A stretch of 64,000 nt of DNA from Dendrophyllia cribrosa (GCA_024195265.1 JAJLRJ010000008.1:4332501-4396500); one strand, 5' to 3'. Shown: positions 1 through 9,505, numbered from the stretch's first letter. The notes: generated by a model from the letters alone, not told the origin. Numbers and translations: made by a program.

Positions 1-299
1 GGATGATCTCGCTCGTTGGCAAAGTTTGGTCATGTAAAACAGGATTTTTTTTTTCACGCTGGAGTTTTAAATTCTGTTACAAAATTTGTTTTCCGTTGTA
101 GTTGCACGATTGTTAGGCAACACTTTATAACATGTATAGGGAATTAGAACTAAACTTTTAATTGTTTTCACTAAATAAATTAGTAAATTTCTAAATAAAG
201 TTTTGCTCAAAAGGATCGCCCACGCCATTGTTGCAGCACACTTGTGGTACTTAAACTAAGTCGCAAGTAGACACAAGTAACTCGCAAGTTTATTGCCAA
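1..299. other. Unannotated flank left of the Ngaro element
   Basis: AT-rich sequence with no convincing coding region, RNA gene or repeat that I can identify. It is the left flank of the Ngaro insertion, ending in TTTATTGCC just before the first repeat. Confidence 0.6.
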
Positions 300-499
300 A
301 AATAAAATATTTGCCGGCAAATAGGATTTTTATGTCTTCTCTCTCATGCTTTGTGTCATTATAGACGAGTAGTACTGGGTCTTGGGGAGGAGAATTATGC
401 GAACCCCCCCTCCCAGGTTGAGCGTGGGTCACGTGACCAAGCAGGCCATGTGCTTGCCATTCGCCTCGGTTGATTGCAGTGAAGAAGTTTGTTTTGACT
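300..499 (+). repeat. Ngaro split direct repeat A1
   Basis: This 200-bp left terminal repeat is identical by eye to 9042-9241. It begins AAATAAAATATTTGCCGG and ends TTGTTTTGACT. After it the two copies diverge at once, which fixes the boundary. Confidence 0.93.
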
Positions 500-725
500 T
501 GCTACGAGGTAAGTTTAACTATTTCGTGCCTCTAATCCCCTTTTCAGCCACAAATTTGTCTACTTTAAGGTTTATTTTGCAACATTTTAGCACTTCCATC
601 GGTCGTTTCTATTCTCAGGTCGTTTCTTCCCGCAATCAGTGTTGTCTTTGTTATCGACTCAATTACACGAGGTTGTTTTATAATTGTGGCCTATTTTGTT
701 CTATTGTGGTTTATTGTTCTTTTGG

Positions 726-1316
726 ATGGCTTCCTCTCCTCCCACAGCCCTTGTTTTAGGTCATTCTTTTATTCGAAGGCTCCGCGTTGACCTTCAGGCA
801 CGGTTCGATTCACGGGCTGATGAGACCTTTGGCCTCTCGAACGACGCCATTGTTCAATTACATGGCGTTGGCGGTTTAACTGTGGCCAGATTGCGTCGTG
901 ACCTTCGCGTTGTTTCTTCCTTATCTCCCGAGGTTGTTATATTGGAAATGGGCACCAACGACCTTGCTGGTCTTCGTCCTGAGGTTACCGGCTCAGAAAT
1001 CGAGGAGTTGGTGCGTTTACTTTTGGACACCTATTCTGTCCGAGTCATCGGTGTATGCGAGGTGATCCCTCGTGTCCAAGCACCATTCTTCAACGCTGCT
1101 GCATCGGTTCTCAACCATTATCTTCGTGGAGTTTTGGATCCCATTCCTAACGTTTTTTGTTGGCAGCATCATGGTTTTAGAAACCCCTCTGTACACCCGT
1201 ATTTGCCCGATGGAGTTCATATGAACCCTGGTGGGCAATATTGTTTATACCGCAGCTATCGAGGCGCCATTTTGAAAGCTGTTCGCATGCTTTCATCTTT
1301 GTCACCTTCTCAGTAG
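726..1316 (+). CDS. SGNH/GDSL-type hydrolase carried by the Ngaro element
   Basis: This ORF encodes 196 aa from the first ATG (MASSPPTALV); the frame is open a little further upstream but without an ATG. The three SGNH landmarks are in order: GHS near residue 12 (block I, nucleophile Ser), GTNDL in the middle (block III, Asn) and DGVHMN near the C-terminus (block V, Asp-x-x-His). These are the catalytic residues of the SGNH esterase/lipase superfamily. There is no signal peptide or membrane segment. It lies inside the element between repeat A1 and the gag-like ORF, on the same strand, so it belongs to the transposon and is not a host gene. SGNH-type ORFs have been described in some Ngaro-like elements, where their role is not established. 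The substrate cannot be read from sequence. Confidence 0.85.
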   Translation: MASSPPTALVLGHSFIRRLRVDLQARFDSRADETFGLSNDAIVQLHGVGGLTVARLRRDLRVVSSLSPEVVILEMGTNDLAGLRPEVTGSEIEELVRLLLDTYSVRVIGVCEVIPRVQAPFFNAAASVLNHYLRGVLDPIPNVFCWQHHGFRNPSVHPYLPDGVHMNPGGQYCLYRSYRGAILKAVRMLSSLSPSQ

Positions 1317-1499
1317 ATGGTTTGGTGGGTTGGTTATTTGTTCGTCCCCAATTTGCTTACTTAGTTTATATATCTATATATATAATATATATATATTTTA
1401 CGATTTCATATGTATGTTGCTTCTTTGGTTCATTTACGGTTATGAAGTTAATTTTTCACTGTTTATATGAGATCATGTTTTTCGGTTCACTTATTATTT

Positions 1500-1680
1500 A
1501 GGGCAGTTATGGGACAATTGTCTATGAGGCCATTTTTATTTTGGGCAGTTGTGGGGCTCAGTCCCTGCCCGTTATTGGGGCAGTTATGGGGCTCAGTCCC
1601 TGCCCGTGTAATTATGATTAGGGCGTGGTCCTCATTTCAGTTGCTATTTGGGGCAGTTTGGGGCTTGCAGTTGCGGTAAC
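1500..1680 (+). repeat. GGGCAGTT-motif direct repeats in the Ngaro 5' region
   Basis: Between the hydrolase and gag ORFs the motif GGGCAGTTRTGGGGCTCAG recurs at about 1501, 1542, 1578 and 1652. Two copies form a 36-bp tandem repeat ending CAGTCCCTGCCCG. The function is unknown. The region carries no convincing ORF and may be untranslated leader or a replication signal. Confidence 0.7.
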
Positions 1681-1838
1681 ATACATGTTAGCCTTGCTTG
1701 CCCCATGCCCGTCAAGCTTGTCCCTGCCCATCAATTTTCTATCAATTTTCTATTTTTAAACGGCTATGTTTTTCCTCCAGCTGTGATTAGCCTGTCAGTG
1801 CCTGTGTTTCTGCCTTTTGTTTCAATTTTAATTTTCAG

Positions 1839-2963
1839 ATGCCTCCAAGACGTTCACAACGGCAGAAACGTCCCTCCAGTCAGGCCTTGGAGGCATTTGT
1901 GGCTTCCCCACCAAGAGCCAGGAGAAGAGGCAACATTCCGGCTCAGGCTGCGGATGTCCCAGCCACTACCGGAGCCCTTCCACCAGCTGCTCCAGTACTT
2001 CATAGCAACCCTGTTGGAGGAAATGCCGTTAACCAGATTGCCTCCCCCTTTCCTGATGCCTTCTTTGAGCAGCTAGTTCAGAGGGTTACGACTGAAGTAA
2101 CCAAGCAGCTACAGGCTACCCCTTCTTTGCCCGCTGTGGGGATCACCGCTGATTCCTCGCCTCCCGTAAGGACTAACGATGGTCAGCATTCGGCCAGAGA
2201 GGTCCCCATCGTCGGAGAGTCTGCAGTTGGTGACCCAGTCCATCGGGTGGTCCATTCTTTCCATTCCTCGATTACAGGTGAGGGTCCTTCTTTACCAGGG
2301 AATGCCCATCCCAAGGAAGTTTTTTCCTCGGTTAATCTACCTGTCGATGCTCGTGTGCCGGAAAAATTGAAGACCAAAATATGGCAGCAAGAATTTATTG
2401 ATTTTGGCTCCCTTTTATGTAATCATACCATGGAGGGCAAATATCAGCTCACTATTCACAACCCTGTTGAAGGATCTTCGCCCTCCTTGGCTCTAGAGCC
2501 AGTAAATAGAACAAAGAAAATTGTTGCTATAGATACATGGATCCAGGCTTTTCATGTGTTTGTGGGGATTTATACCAGCCGCTATCCTGGTGAAGCCCCA
2601 GGCCTTATGAAATATGGTGCCACAATTCAGGACCTTGCTGCCAGGGGCCACAACTGGCGGTTCTATGATGAAAACTTTCGGTTCTTGCGGCAAACACCCA
2701 ATACTTCCCTTCCCTGGGGCACCATCCACTGGGAACTGTGGCTCCGATCCCAGAGCTCCGCTAGGAAGCAACTGCCCCCCACTAATGCTGGAAAGCCTGG
2801 TTCCAATCTTAGAGTTCCAAGAGGTTTTTGTTTTACTTACCATAGGGGTGGTGACTGTATGGGCTGTTCCTTCAAACATGGCTGTTTCAAATGTGAAGGC
2901 TCTCACCGGGCCCTAAACTGTAATTTTCGTGGCAAAACAACAGGTACCCCCATTTCAATCTAG
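1839..2963 (+). CDS. Gag-like protein of the Ngaro element
   Basis: The 374-aa ORF starts at ATG 1839 (MPPRRSQRQKRPSS) and ends at TAG 2961-2963. The N-terminal ~110 residues are basic, Pro/Ala-rich and low in complexity. The middle has an aromatic, folded-looking segment. The C-terminus has a Cys/His cluster with CFTYHRGGDCMGC followed by HGCFKCEGSHRALNC, which suggests a zinc-binding nucleic-acid module. Its position just upstream of RT and its overlap with the pol frame (open from 2924) fit a gag role. This is inferred from position and composition; I see no specific domain match. Confidence 0.7.
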   Translation: MPPRRSQRQKRPSSQALEAFVASPPRARRRGNIPAQAADVPATTGALPPAAPVLHSNPVGGNAVNQIASPFPDAFFEQLVQRVTTEVTKQLQATPSLPAVGITADSSPPVRTNDGQHSAREVPIVGESAVGDPVHRVVHSFHSSITGEGPSLPGNAHPKEVFSSVNLPVDARVPEKLKTKIWQQEFIDFGSLLCNHTMEGKYQLTIHNPVEGSSPSLALEPVNRTKKIVAIDTWIQAFHVFVGIYTSRYPGEAPGLMKYGATIQDLAARGHNWRFYDENFRFLRQTPNTSLPWGTIHWELWLRSQSSARKQLPPTNAGKPGSNLRVPRGFCFTYHRGGDCMGCSFKHGCFKCEGSHRALNCNFRGKTTGTPISI

Positions 2964-3409
2964 AGGAAACTACAAATCCTCTGTCCAACCAAACTTGCCC
3001 CAGGCCAGCTCAACAGTTACCAACCCCCGTAAACATTAGGCGTATGCTTTCATTTCTTTCTGGGTATGACCCTTCAATCGTGCAGTCCTTAGCATCAGGG
3101 TTCACGACTGGTTTCCCTTTGCATTACGAGGGACTTCGCTGTTCTCAGGAGGCCCCAAATTTGCTTTCGGCCCTACAAAATCCTGACGCAGTGGATGCTA
3201 AGCTTTCCAAGGAGCTTGATGCCCATAGGCTTGTAGGTCCTTTTTCATCACCACCTTTTTCAGTGTTTAGGGTATCGCCTCTTGGTTTAGTCCCAAAAAA
3301 AGTTGAGGGTGAGTTTCGATTAATTCACCATCTTTCATATCCTAAGGGATCTTCTTTGAATGATGGCATTTCCTCTGATTACACCAGTGTTTCTTATGCC
3401 ACAGTGGAG
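2924..3409 (+). pseudogene. Ngaro RT/RNase H ORF, 5' part (cut by the hAT insertion)
   Basis: This frame overlaps the end of gag by 40 nt and is open to the insertion site. It carries the N-terminal part of a DIRS/Ngaro reverse transcriptase, including SPLGLVPKK and FRLIHHLSYPKG, which match the first RT blocks. A hAT transposon enters at 3410. The reading frame resumes in phase after the element and one copy of its 6-bp target duplication are discounted, at 6100. The RT was therefore intact at the time of insertion. There is no ATG at the start of this frame before 3044, so translation by frameshift or reinitiation after gag is likely. Confidence 0.88.
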
Positions 3410-6093
3410 CAGGGCTTGACACTAACTTTTGACAGCACTTTCCACTTTGGAAAGTAGATTTCAAATTTTACTTTCCATCTCAAAATTTTACTTTCCAAAA
3501 TGGATTGCCGTATCATAGTTGCTAACCATGATAATAAAAAAATATTTCTTACCATGTCTCATAGTATTTATTATTTGATATTATTTGATACAATGTAATC
3601 TTTAGTCATTGAAATTGGGGCGTCTCATCCTCGTTCCACCAGCCCACCACATTTGCAGTCCAGGTTGAGGGTCAAACTCAGCAACACAGGGCCCTTCAAT
3701 GTGAATCCTCATGAGACAGTCTAGAATGTCAACAGATAAGCATGATCTGCAGTCTGACTTAATCTTCCCCATTACTGAAAAGCCTCGCTCACAGCATGCT
3801 GTTGACAGAGGTAGAATCAGCAGAATTTCAACCAACATAAGGATGTTGGGAAATCTGTTACTATGGTGAATAAAAACTCTCTTCCACAAAGCTTGGGGAT
3901 TGAGGTCCAGATAGTTGTTACAAATGCATGCTTTGAGACCACTCCATTCCCCAAACACAGCATCAAATTCAAAATCGTTCTTCTCAAGTAAGGGCCTGAA
4001 ATGTTCCACAAGATGGCGGATTTTGTCTTCCCCATATGTAGCTAGTGCCATCCTATCATCTGGCCAGAGGGTAGTATCAAATACTGACATGGCAAGCAAA
4101 GTTTGATCTGCACCTTTGATATTCTGAAATCGCTGTTCCAAATAACTGATAATACAATTGATTACTCGTGGCTTAGTTGTTGTATTGAATCTAATCAAGT
4201 CTTGGTCACCGACACCCTTTTTCAGTGTAATGCCTTGATAGTCGCTGCCATCCCCAATACTTTGAACAGTCTCTTGAAGGCATGGACCTGGTCTTGCTAT
4301 CATTGCTGTGAGTTGAAGTATGGTGTTGTCTAGACCATCCTTTGCTTGAGTTAAGGTGATACCATCTTTCTGAAATAGAGAACTTAGCTTGGAGAGACAA
4401 TCCAAGACATCCACCATGAAATTTGCAAAGATGACTGTTGTAAATTTCTCTTGCTCTTTCAGAATCTTCTTTGCTCTTCCCTGCATTTCAGTGCTACTAG
4501 TTGCAGCTCCAACAGTATTATTAAAATGACCATAGATCACTTTGTAGTCCTTGAGAAAAACCTTAAGGGCACGATGCAAATGTGGTACCCATCTTGTTCC
4601 TTTTAAGTTTCCAGGTTTCTGGATTTTTTCCTCCATAACATCTGCCAGTTCCTTGAGTTCACGAAGTGCCTTGGGGGAGTAGTGGTAATGTTTATAAATA
4701 GATTGAAGCATTTCCTTTACAGAAGAAAGTAGATGTTCCTCCTTGAGTCCATCAAGGATAGCCAACTCCAAGTTGTGAGCAATACAATGAATTCCAAGCA
4801 ACCATGGAATGGATTGTTTAAGCTTTGCAACTACACCATTGCGAACTCCAGTGTACACTGCAGCACCATCTGAACCCAGTGACACTATAGCATTTTTCCA
4901 GTCATTTACTCCAACTTTTCCCATTGCCCTTTCAAAGCTTTCTATCACCCCATCAGCTGTGCCATTGGGCAGTTCAACAATAGTCAGAAACCTATTTACG
5001 GGTTCCCCATCACATAGCATTCTGACATAAATTATTTCTAAATCTTTGTTACTGGTGTCAGTTCCACCATCTCCCATTAAGGTGAAAAAGCGTGGCTGAG
5101 CATTGTTCATTGTCTCCTTTTGATCCCGTTTCATCACCTCAGCAATTGCTTCTATAAACTCACGACATCTTTTGTCATTTCGATAAGTTTCTCCTAATGT
5201 AACACCATTCTTAACTTGAAGAATGCACAATTGATCGAAGTCTGAAAACGGTCTTCCGCTCTTAGCAATGTAATAGGCAGTATTAAACAACTTCTCAAGT
5301 TTATCTAGAGTCTGCTCATTAAGATTTCTAATTCCAATATGTATTGGCGTAGCCTCTGGTACTTCTCTTGCTTTTTTCGCTTCTACACACCTCACATGTC
5401 GACGGCTTTGGTCGTGGCCTTTGATATTGCCCAAATGAAAACTGTTATTTCCGTTGAAGAAAGAGCTACTCTTGTCTGCTATGTTTGGGAACTCTCTGCA
5501 AACTCTGCAGTGCATCTTACCTTCCTCTTCGTTATATTCCAGCCATGTATATTCTTTCATCCAATCTCTACGAAACCCACGGCCGAGCATTTTCCTTTTT
5601 TCTTCATACCTCTCTTTAGATGTTGCAGTGCCTGAAGTGTTTTCGCCAGTTTGGCTTTCTTCAACTTCTTTATCTCCTTCTGTAGGCTGAACATCACCAC
5701 TGCGTTCTGATGTCGCAGCACGGGAAAACCCGAACCGAAATAAACTCATTTTCAAAATGGCGGATTCAATTACACCATACCATGTGTATTTATCGTACCC
5801 AGACCTCCTCGGGAGCTCTTTCAATCCTCCAATTTCCTCCAATATGGCGGACAGCAAGAACGGTGGAAATTCGTCTTTTTAAAGATAGAATATCAGTCTG
5901 ACGGTTGTTTTATCATTTTATTTGCACACTTTTTTTCACTTATGCCTTTTAAAAGTAACGTTTCCTTTCCAGCATAGCCCAAAATTTACTTTCCAGATCG
6001 GGTAAGTATTTTGGTTCATTTTCGTTTTTTTACTTTCCAAGACGAAAATTTACTCTCCAATGGAAAGCGGGAAAGTGTTAGTGTCGAGCCCTG
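3410..6093 (-). mobile_element. Complete hAT DNA transposon inserted in the Ngaro RT
   Basis: The 2684-bp element has terminal inverted repeats CAGGGCTTGACACTAAC at the left and GTTAGTGTCGAGCCCTG at the right, one mismatch in 17. It is flanked by the duplicated target GTGGAG (3404-3409 and 6094-6099). The CAGGG terminus and the encoded transposase are typical of the hAT superfamily. The 6-bp duplication is shorter than the usual 8 bp. Subterminal sequence at both ends repeats TTACTTTCCA-like motifs, possible transposase binding sites. It encodes one transposase on the minus strand. Confidence 0.92.
3602..5749 (-). CDS. hAT family transposase (TTF-type zinc finger, ZNF862-like)
   Basis: An uninterrupted 715-aa ORF; I take the ATG at 5749 (MSLFRFGFSR), since further upstream there is only a non-ATG extension. 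Residues about 60-120 form a TTF/BED-like zinc finger with C81, C84, H112 and H118. The RNase H-like catalytic core follows, with acidic positions visible in LMGDGGTDTSNKDL and VSLGSDGAAVYTG. The C-terminus has the hAT dimerisation region (PNILMLVEILLILPLSTACC then ERGFSVMGKIK). This arrangement matches the ZNF862/KIAA-type transposase-derived proteins of animals. No stop or frameshift is present and both TIRs are intact, so the element could be or have recently been active. The protein would act in the nucleus, cutting at the TIRs. Confidence 0.92.
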   Translation of the reverse strand: MSLFRFGFSRAATSERSGDVQPTEGDKEVEESQTGENTSGTATSKERYEEKRKMLGRGFRRDWMKEYTWLEYNEEEGKMHCRVCREFPNIADKSSSFFNGNNSFHLGNIKGHDQSRRHVRCVEAKKAREVPEATPIHIGIRNLNEQTLDKLEKLFNTAYYIAKSGRPFSDFDQLCILQVKNGVTLGETYRNDKRCREFIEAIAEVMKRDQKETMNNAQPRFFTLMGDGGTDTSNKDLEIIYVRMLCDGEPVNRFLTIVELPNGTADGVIESFERAMGKVGVNDWKNAIVSLGSDGAAVYTGVRNGVVAKLKQSIPWLLGIHCIAHNLELAILDGLKEEHLLSSVKEMLQSIYKHYHYSPKALRELKELADVMEEKIQKPGNLKGTRWVPHLHRALKVFLKDYKVIYGHFNNTVGAATSSTEMQGRAKKILKEQEKFTTVIFANFMVDVLDCLSKLSSLFQKDGITLTQAKDGLDNTILQLTAMIARPGPCLQETVQSIGDGSDYQGITLKKGVGDQDLIRFNTTTKPRVINCIISYLEQRFQNIKGADQTLLAMSVFDTTLWPDDRMALATYGEDKIRHLVEHFRPLLEKNDFEFDAVFGEWSGLKACICNNYLDLNPQALWKRVFIHHSNRFPNILMLVEILLILPLSTACCERGFSVMGKIKSDCRSCLSVDILDCLMRIHIEGPCVAEFDPQPGLQMWWAGGTRMRRPNFND

Positions 6094-7287
6094 GTGGAGG
6101 ATGCTATTCGCCTAATCAAATCTGTTGGCCCCCACTGTTTTCTAGCAAAAACGGACATTAAAAACGCATTTCGGTTAATTCCCATTCGCCCTGAAGATTA
6201 TAATCTTTTGGGCATATGCTGGCGAGGCCTTTACTATTATGACCGATCCATGCCTATGGGGTGTTCAAGTTCCTGTAAAACTTTTGAAATTTTTTCGACT
6301 GCGATTGAATGGATTGCCCAGAACAAGTTACATATTCCTAATATTTTGCACTTGCTAGATGATTTCTTAATTATTTCCCCTTCGGAAACACTCTGCCAAA
6401 AACAATTGAGCACATTTTTAATGCTATGTAGCTATCTTGGTATCCCCATGGCACCAGAGAAAACAGTTGGCCCATCGACAACTATTGCATTTGCTGGTAT
6501 TGAACTGGACTCAGTTTTAATGGAAGCTCGCCTTCCCCAAGAGAAGCTTGTCAAGTGTCGCGAGCTTATTTCCGCTTTCCTTAGGCGTCGCAAAGTTACT
6601 CTTCAAGAAATTCAATCCTTAACAGGTCTACTCAATTTTGCTTGTGCAGTAGTTGTCCCTGGCCGGGCGTTTTTACGCCGATTAATCGATTTGACTATTG
6701 GTGTTAGGAAACCTCAATTTTCAATCAGACTTTCGAAAGCCGTCAAGGATGATTTGTTAGTTTGGCAGGAGTTTCTCGTAGGTTTTAATGGGCGTTCGTT
6801 CTTCCTTTCGGATCAGTGGAGTAGTTCTCACCAACTTAATTTATATACTGATGCCTCTGGTGCCCTGGGCTTCGGTGCTGTTTTTGACAAGCATTGGTGT
6901 TATGGCTCATGGCCTGATAGCTGGCGCCATCGCAATATTGCATTTTTGGAGCTGTACCCAATTGTTCTAAGTTTGCATCTGTGGGGTGACAACATGAAAA
7001 ATCAGCGCATTCTTTTCTTTACAGATAATGAGGCGTTGGTGCATGTAATCAATAAGCAGTCATGTCGTGATAAGGATCTAATGTTTTTTGTTCGTAGGCT
7101 GGTGCTAGTTTGTTTGGCTAATAATATTTGCTTTAAAGCCAAGCATATTCCTGGCGTACACAATACCCTCGCTGATGCTCTCTCTCGGTTGAAATTGCGG
7201 ACCTTCAAACAACTGGCACCCGCCTACATTAATCCACTTCCCACGGAGATCCCTCCTCAACTCCAGCCCCTCAGTTGGCATCAGTAA
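6094..7287 (+). pseudogene. Ngaro RT/RNase H ORF, 3' part
   Basis: This is the continuation of the frame broken at 3409. It contains the RT catalytic block HLLDDFLIISP (LDD version of YxDD) and the upstream block KTDIKNAFRLIPI with its first catalytic Asp. An RNase H domain follows with LYTDASGALGFGAV, the Glu in FLELYPI, FFTDNEALVHVI and NTLADALSRL, which supply the four acidic catalytic positions. It ends in TAA at 7285-7287, overlapping the recombinase frame by 13 nt. Every recognisable catalytic residue is kept. Only the hAT insertion disables it. Confidence 0.9.
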
Positions 7288-8198
7288 CATCTTTTTTGCT
7301 GCGTTCCAGCCTCCAGCCCTCCTCCATTCCCACTTATAGGCGTGCTTGGAAGCTTTTCCACAAGTTTTACACTTCTGTTTTTCCCTTGCCCTTCTCATCC
7401 CTCCCCATTTCACCATCGGTAATGGCTCTATTTATAGCATATTTGTATAATTCCCACCATGCACCATCCACTGTTAACACGTACATTTCTGCCCTTGGAT
7501 ATTCTCATAAGCTCTTAGGTTTCTCTGACCCTTCTAAAGTTTTTTATGTTTCGCAAATCCTCAAAGGTTATAGTAAGGTGGGCTTCCGTTTGGATAGCCG
7601 CCTTCCAATTACGCTTCCCATTTTGGACCGGTTGATATCAGTAGCTCCTTCTCTACAAGGGTCTGCCTACCAAATAAGTCAATTTCAGGCTATGTGTTCC
7701 TTGGCGTTTTTTGCCTTCTTAAGAATTGGTGAAATAACTTCGGTAAAGAAAAGTGGAGCGAACCCTCCCCTCCAATTGCACCAGCTTACAAAATTAATGT
7801 CTCAAGCAGGTGAATTGATAGCCTTTAAAGTCACTTTTGGGAATTATAAGCATAGTTATAATGAACGGCCTTTTTCGGTGGTTGTTTCTCGACAGCCCCA
7901 TTCTTGTCCTGTGGATTTGTTGTCCAAGTATTTAGCCTTGAGGGGCTCCCAACCAGGGGCCATTTTCATTTCAGGGGAAGGATTGTCTGTTTCTAGGGCC
8001 AATTTTTCCAACCAACTTTCTGTGGCTTGTCATTTATGTGGCTTGGACCCTTCCCGTTATAAGGGTCACAGTTTTCAAATTGGGGCAGCATCCTATGCGG
8101 CAGATAGGGGGTTTTCTGATGCTCAAATTCGAATGTTGGGCCGTTGGAAGTCAAATGCCTTTTTGAAATACATTCGAGTATCCAGTCTCAGTTCCTGA
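7275..8198 (+). CDS. Ngaro tyrosine recombinase with altered HxxR motif
   Basis: The ~307-aa frame overlaps the RT/RNase H stop. Its first ATG is internal (about 7423), so it may be made by frameshift. The N-terminal part resembles a SAM-like core-binding domain (SIPTYRRAWKLFHKF). The catalytic domain shows the first Arg in FAFLRIGEIT, the His in KGHSF, Trp in LGRWKSN and the nucleophile Tyr in FLKYIRV. The expected second Arg (HxxR) is Gln, codon CAA at 8076-8078, one G-to-A change from CGA. This would be expected to abolish or weaken strand transfer. The enzyme normally integrates circular cDNA, replacing an integrase. Confidence 0.9.
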   Translation: MASVTSFLLRSSLQPSSIPTYRRAWKLFHKFYTSVFPLPFSSLPISPSVMALFIAYLYNSHHAPSTVNTYISALGYSHKLLGFSDPSKVFYVSQILKGYSKVGFRLDSRLPITLPILDRLISVAPSLQGSAYQISQFQAMCSLAFFAFLRIGEITSVKKSGANPPLQLHQLTKLMSQAGELIAFKVTFGNYKHSYNERPFSVVVSRQPHSCPVDLLSKYLALRGSQPGAIFISGEGLSVSRANFSNQLSVACHLCGLDPSRYKGHSFQIGAASYAADRGFSDAQIRMLGRWKSNAFLKYIRVSSLSS

Positions 8199-8264
8199 TG
8201 GGTTTATAACTAGTTTCGTGTACCTTCTGTCTGCAACTATGTTAGCCATTTTGGTGGGTTATGT

Positions 8265-8725
8265 TTGCATGGGCGGCTGACCTGCCAAATTGTCATGTTA
8301 AGTCTCTTATGATAAAGTTTTAATATTCATGCATTAAGACACTTCTAAATTTTTATTTTTAAGCGGTCAACAAGGACGGCGCAGTTTGCATGGGCGGTTG
8401 CTAGAACTTGTTGGCCTCTTAGCTTCATATTTTGCAATTTTCTTCTTGTGTACTTAAGAAATCATCCAGCAATGGCAGTCCATTATTATTTTCTGCTGTC
8501 AACTAGCTGGGTCATGCTTGCATGGGCGGCTGTCCCACCTGTTTGGCCTAGTTGAGGTATTAAATTTTAATTATTTCTTCTCCTTTGCGTGGGCAACTGT
8601 TCAAATCTGTGCTTTAGCTTCCTGGTTGATTTGGTGGGACATGTTTGCATGGGCGACTGTCTCACTGAATTTTTTCAGCTTATAGACTTGTTTTTGTATT
8701 AAGGACGTTAGCATGGGCGACTGTC
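8265..8725 (+). repeat. GCATGGGCGRCTG repeats in the Ngaro 3' noncoding region
   Basis: Six dispersed copies of a motif close to TTTGCATGGGCGGCTGTC lie near 8268, 8386, 8517, 8587, 8645 and 8710, between the recombinase stop and repeat B1. Spacings are about 60-130 bp and intervening sequence is unrelated. They could be recombinase or host-factor binding sites. No ORF is supported here. Confidence 0.8.
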
Positions 8726-8836
8726 CTTCTAATTGTTAGCTTTGGATTATAACGTCACTCGTTTGCTCCTCTCCTCTTATTGCTGCTCTTGCCTGGGGTG
8801 GGGCAGCATATGCGCCTTCAGCGCATATGCTTTTGG

Positions 8837-9044
8837 CGTTTTTCTTGGCCCGCACCTTTACTGGGAAAATCTATGGTATCAGAATTTATTCATGGATTTA
8901 ATACTTCAATAAAAGCAGCTATGGACCTTTTGTCCATAGCCATATTAGTCCAATTTTGGTATTGTTTATTATTGCCCAGTAAACAGAGCTCAGGCAGTGC
9001 AGCACTAAGGGATTCGGTTCTGGGGCAGGGAGAGAAGGCATAAA
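8837..9044 (+). repeat. Ngaro split direct repeat B1
   Basis: This 208-bp repeat matches B2 at 9298-9505 with two substitutions (GGGAAAAT against GGGCAAAT, and AGCAGCT against AGCGGCT). It ends GAAGGCATAAA, overlapping the first AAA of A2. Confidence 0.93.
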
Positions 9045-9241
9045 TAAAATATTTGCCGGCAAATAGGATTTTTATGTCTTCTCTCTCATGCTTTGTGTCA
9101 TTATAGACGAGTAGTACTGGGTCTTGGGGAGGAGAATTATGCGAACCCCCCCTCCCAGGTTGAGCGTGGGTCACGTGACCAAGCAGGCCATGTGCTTGCC
9201 ATTCGCCTCGGTTGATTGCAGTGAAGAAGTTTGTTTTGACT
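9042..9241 (+). repeat. Ngaro split direct repeat A2
   Basis: Identical by eye to A1 (300-499). It is followed by a 56-bp spacer before B2. Confidence 0.93.
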
Positions 9242-9297
9242 CCCACCTCCTCCCCATGTTCCATCCTCTTATTCTTGTATCGTAGTTTAATTCCTGA

Positions 9298-9505
9298 CGT
9301 TTTTCTTGGCCCGCACCTTTACTGGGCAAATCTATGGTATCAGAATTTATTCATGGATTTAATACTTCAATAAAAGCGGCTATGGACCTTTTGTCCATAG
9401 CCATATTAGTCCAATTTTGGTATTGTTTATTATTGCCCAGTAAACAGAGCTCAGGCAGTGCAGCACTAAGGGATTCGGTTCTGGGGCAGGGAGAGAAGGC
9501 ATAAA
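9298..9505 (+). repeat. Ngaro split direct repeat B2 (right end of element)
   Basis: Second copy of B1. Its final AAA at 9503-9505 marks the right end of the element, followed by GCAATTTTAAG of the flank. Confidence 0.93.

Larger units (their letters stand above)
300..9505 (+). mobile_element. Ngaro-type tyrosine-recombinase retrotransposon, near full length
   Basis: The ends form the split direct repeats that define Ngaro elements. A1 (300-499) is repeated as A2 (9042-9241), B1 (8837-9044) is repeated as B2 (9298-9505), and the order is A1-genes-B1-A2-B2. B1 and A2 share the bases AAA, as expected if the element replicates through a circle whose junction is regenerated by a recombinase. By eye A1 and A2 are identical over 200 bp and B1 and B2 differ at 2 of 208 sites, so the insertion is young. 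Internal genes on the plus strand are an SGNH hydrolase, a gag-like protein, RT/RNase H and a tyrosine recombinase. No integrase, protease or DIRS-type methyltransferase was seen. No target duplication is visible, as is usual for this group. A 2684-bp hAT transposon interrupts the RT. Without it the element is about 6.5 kb. Confidence 0.93.
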
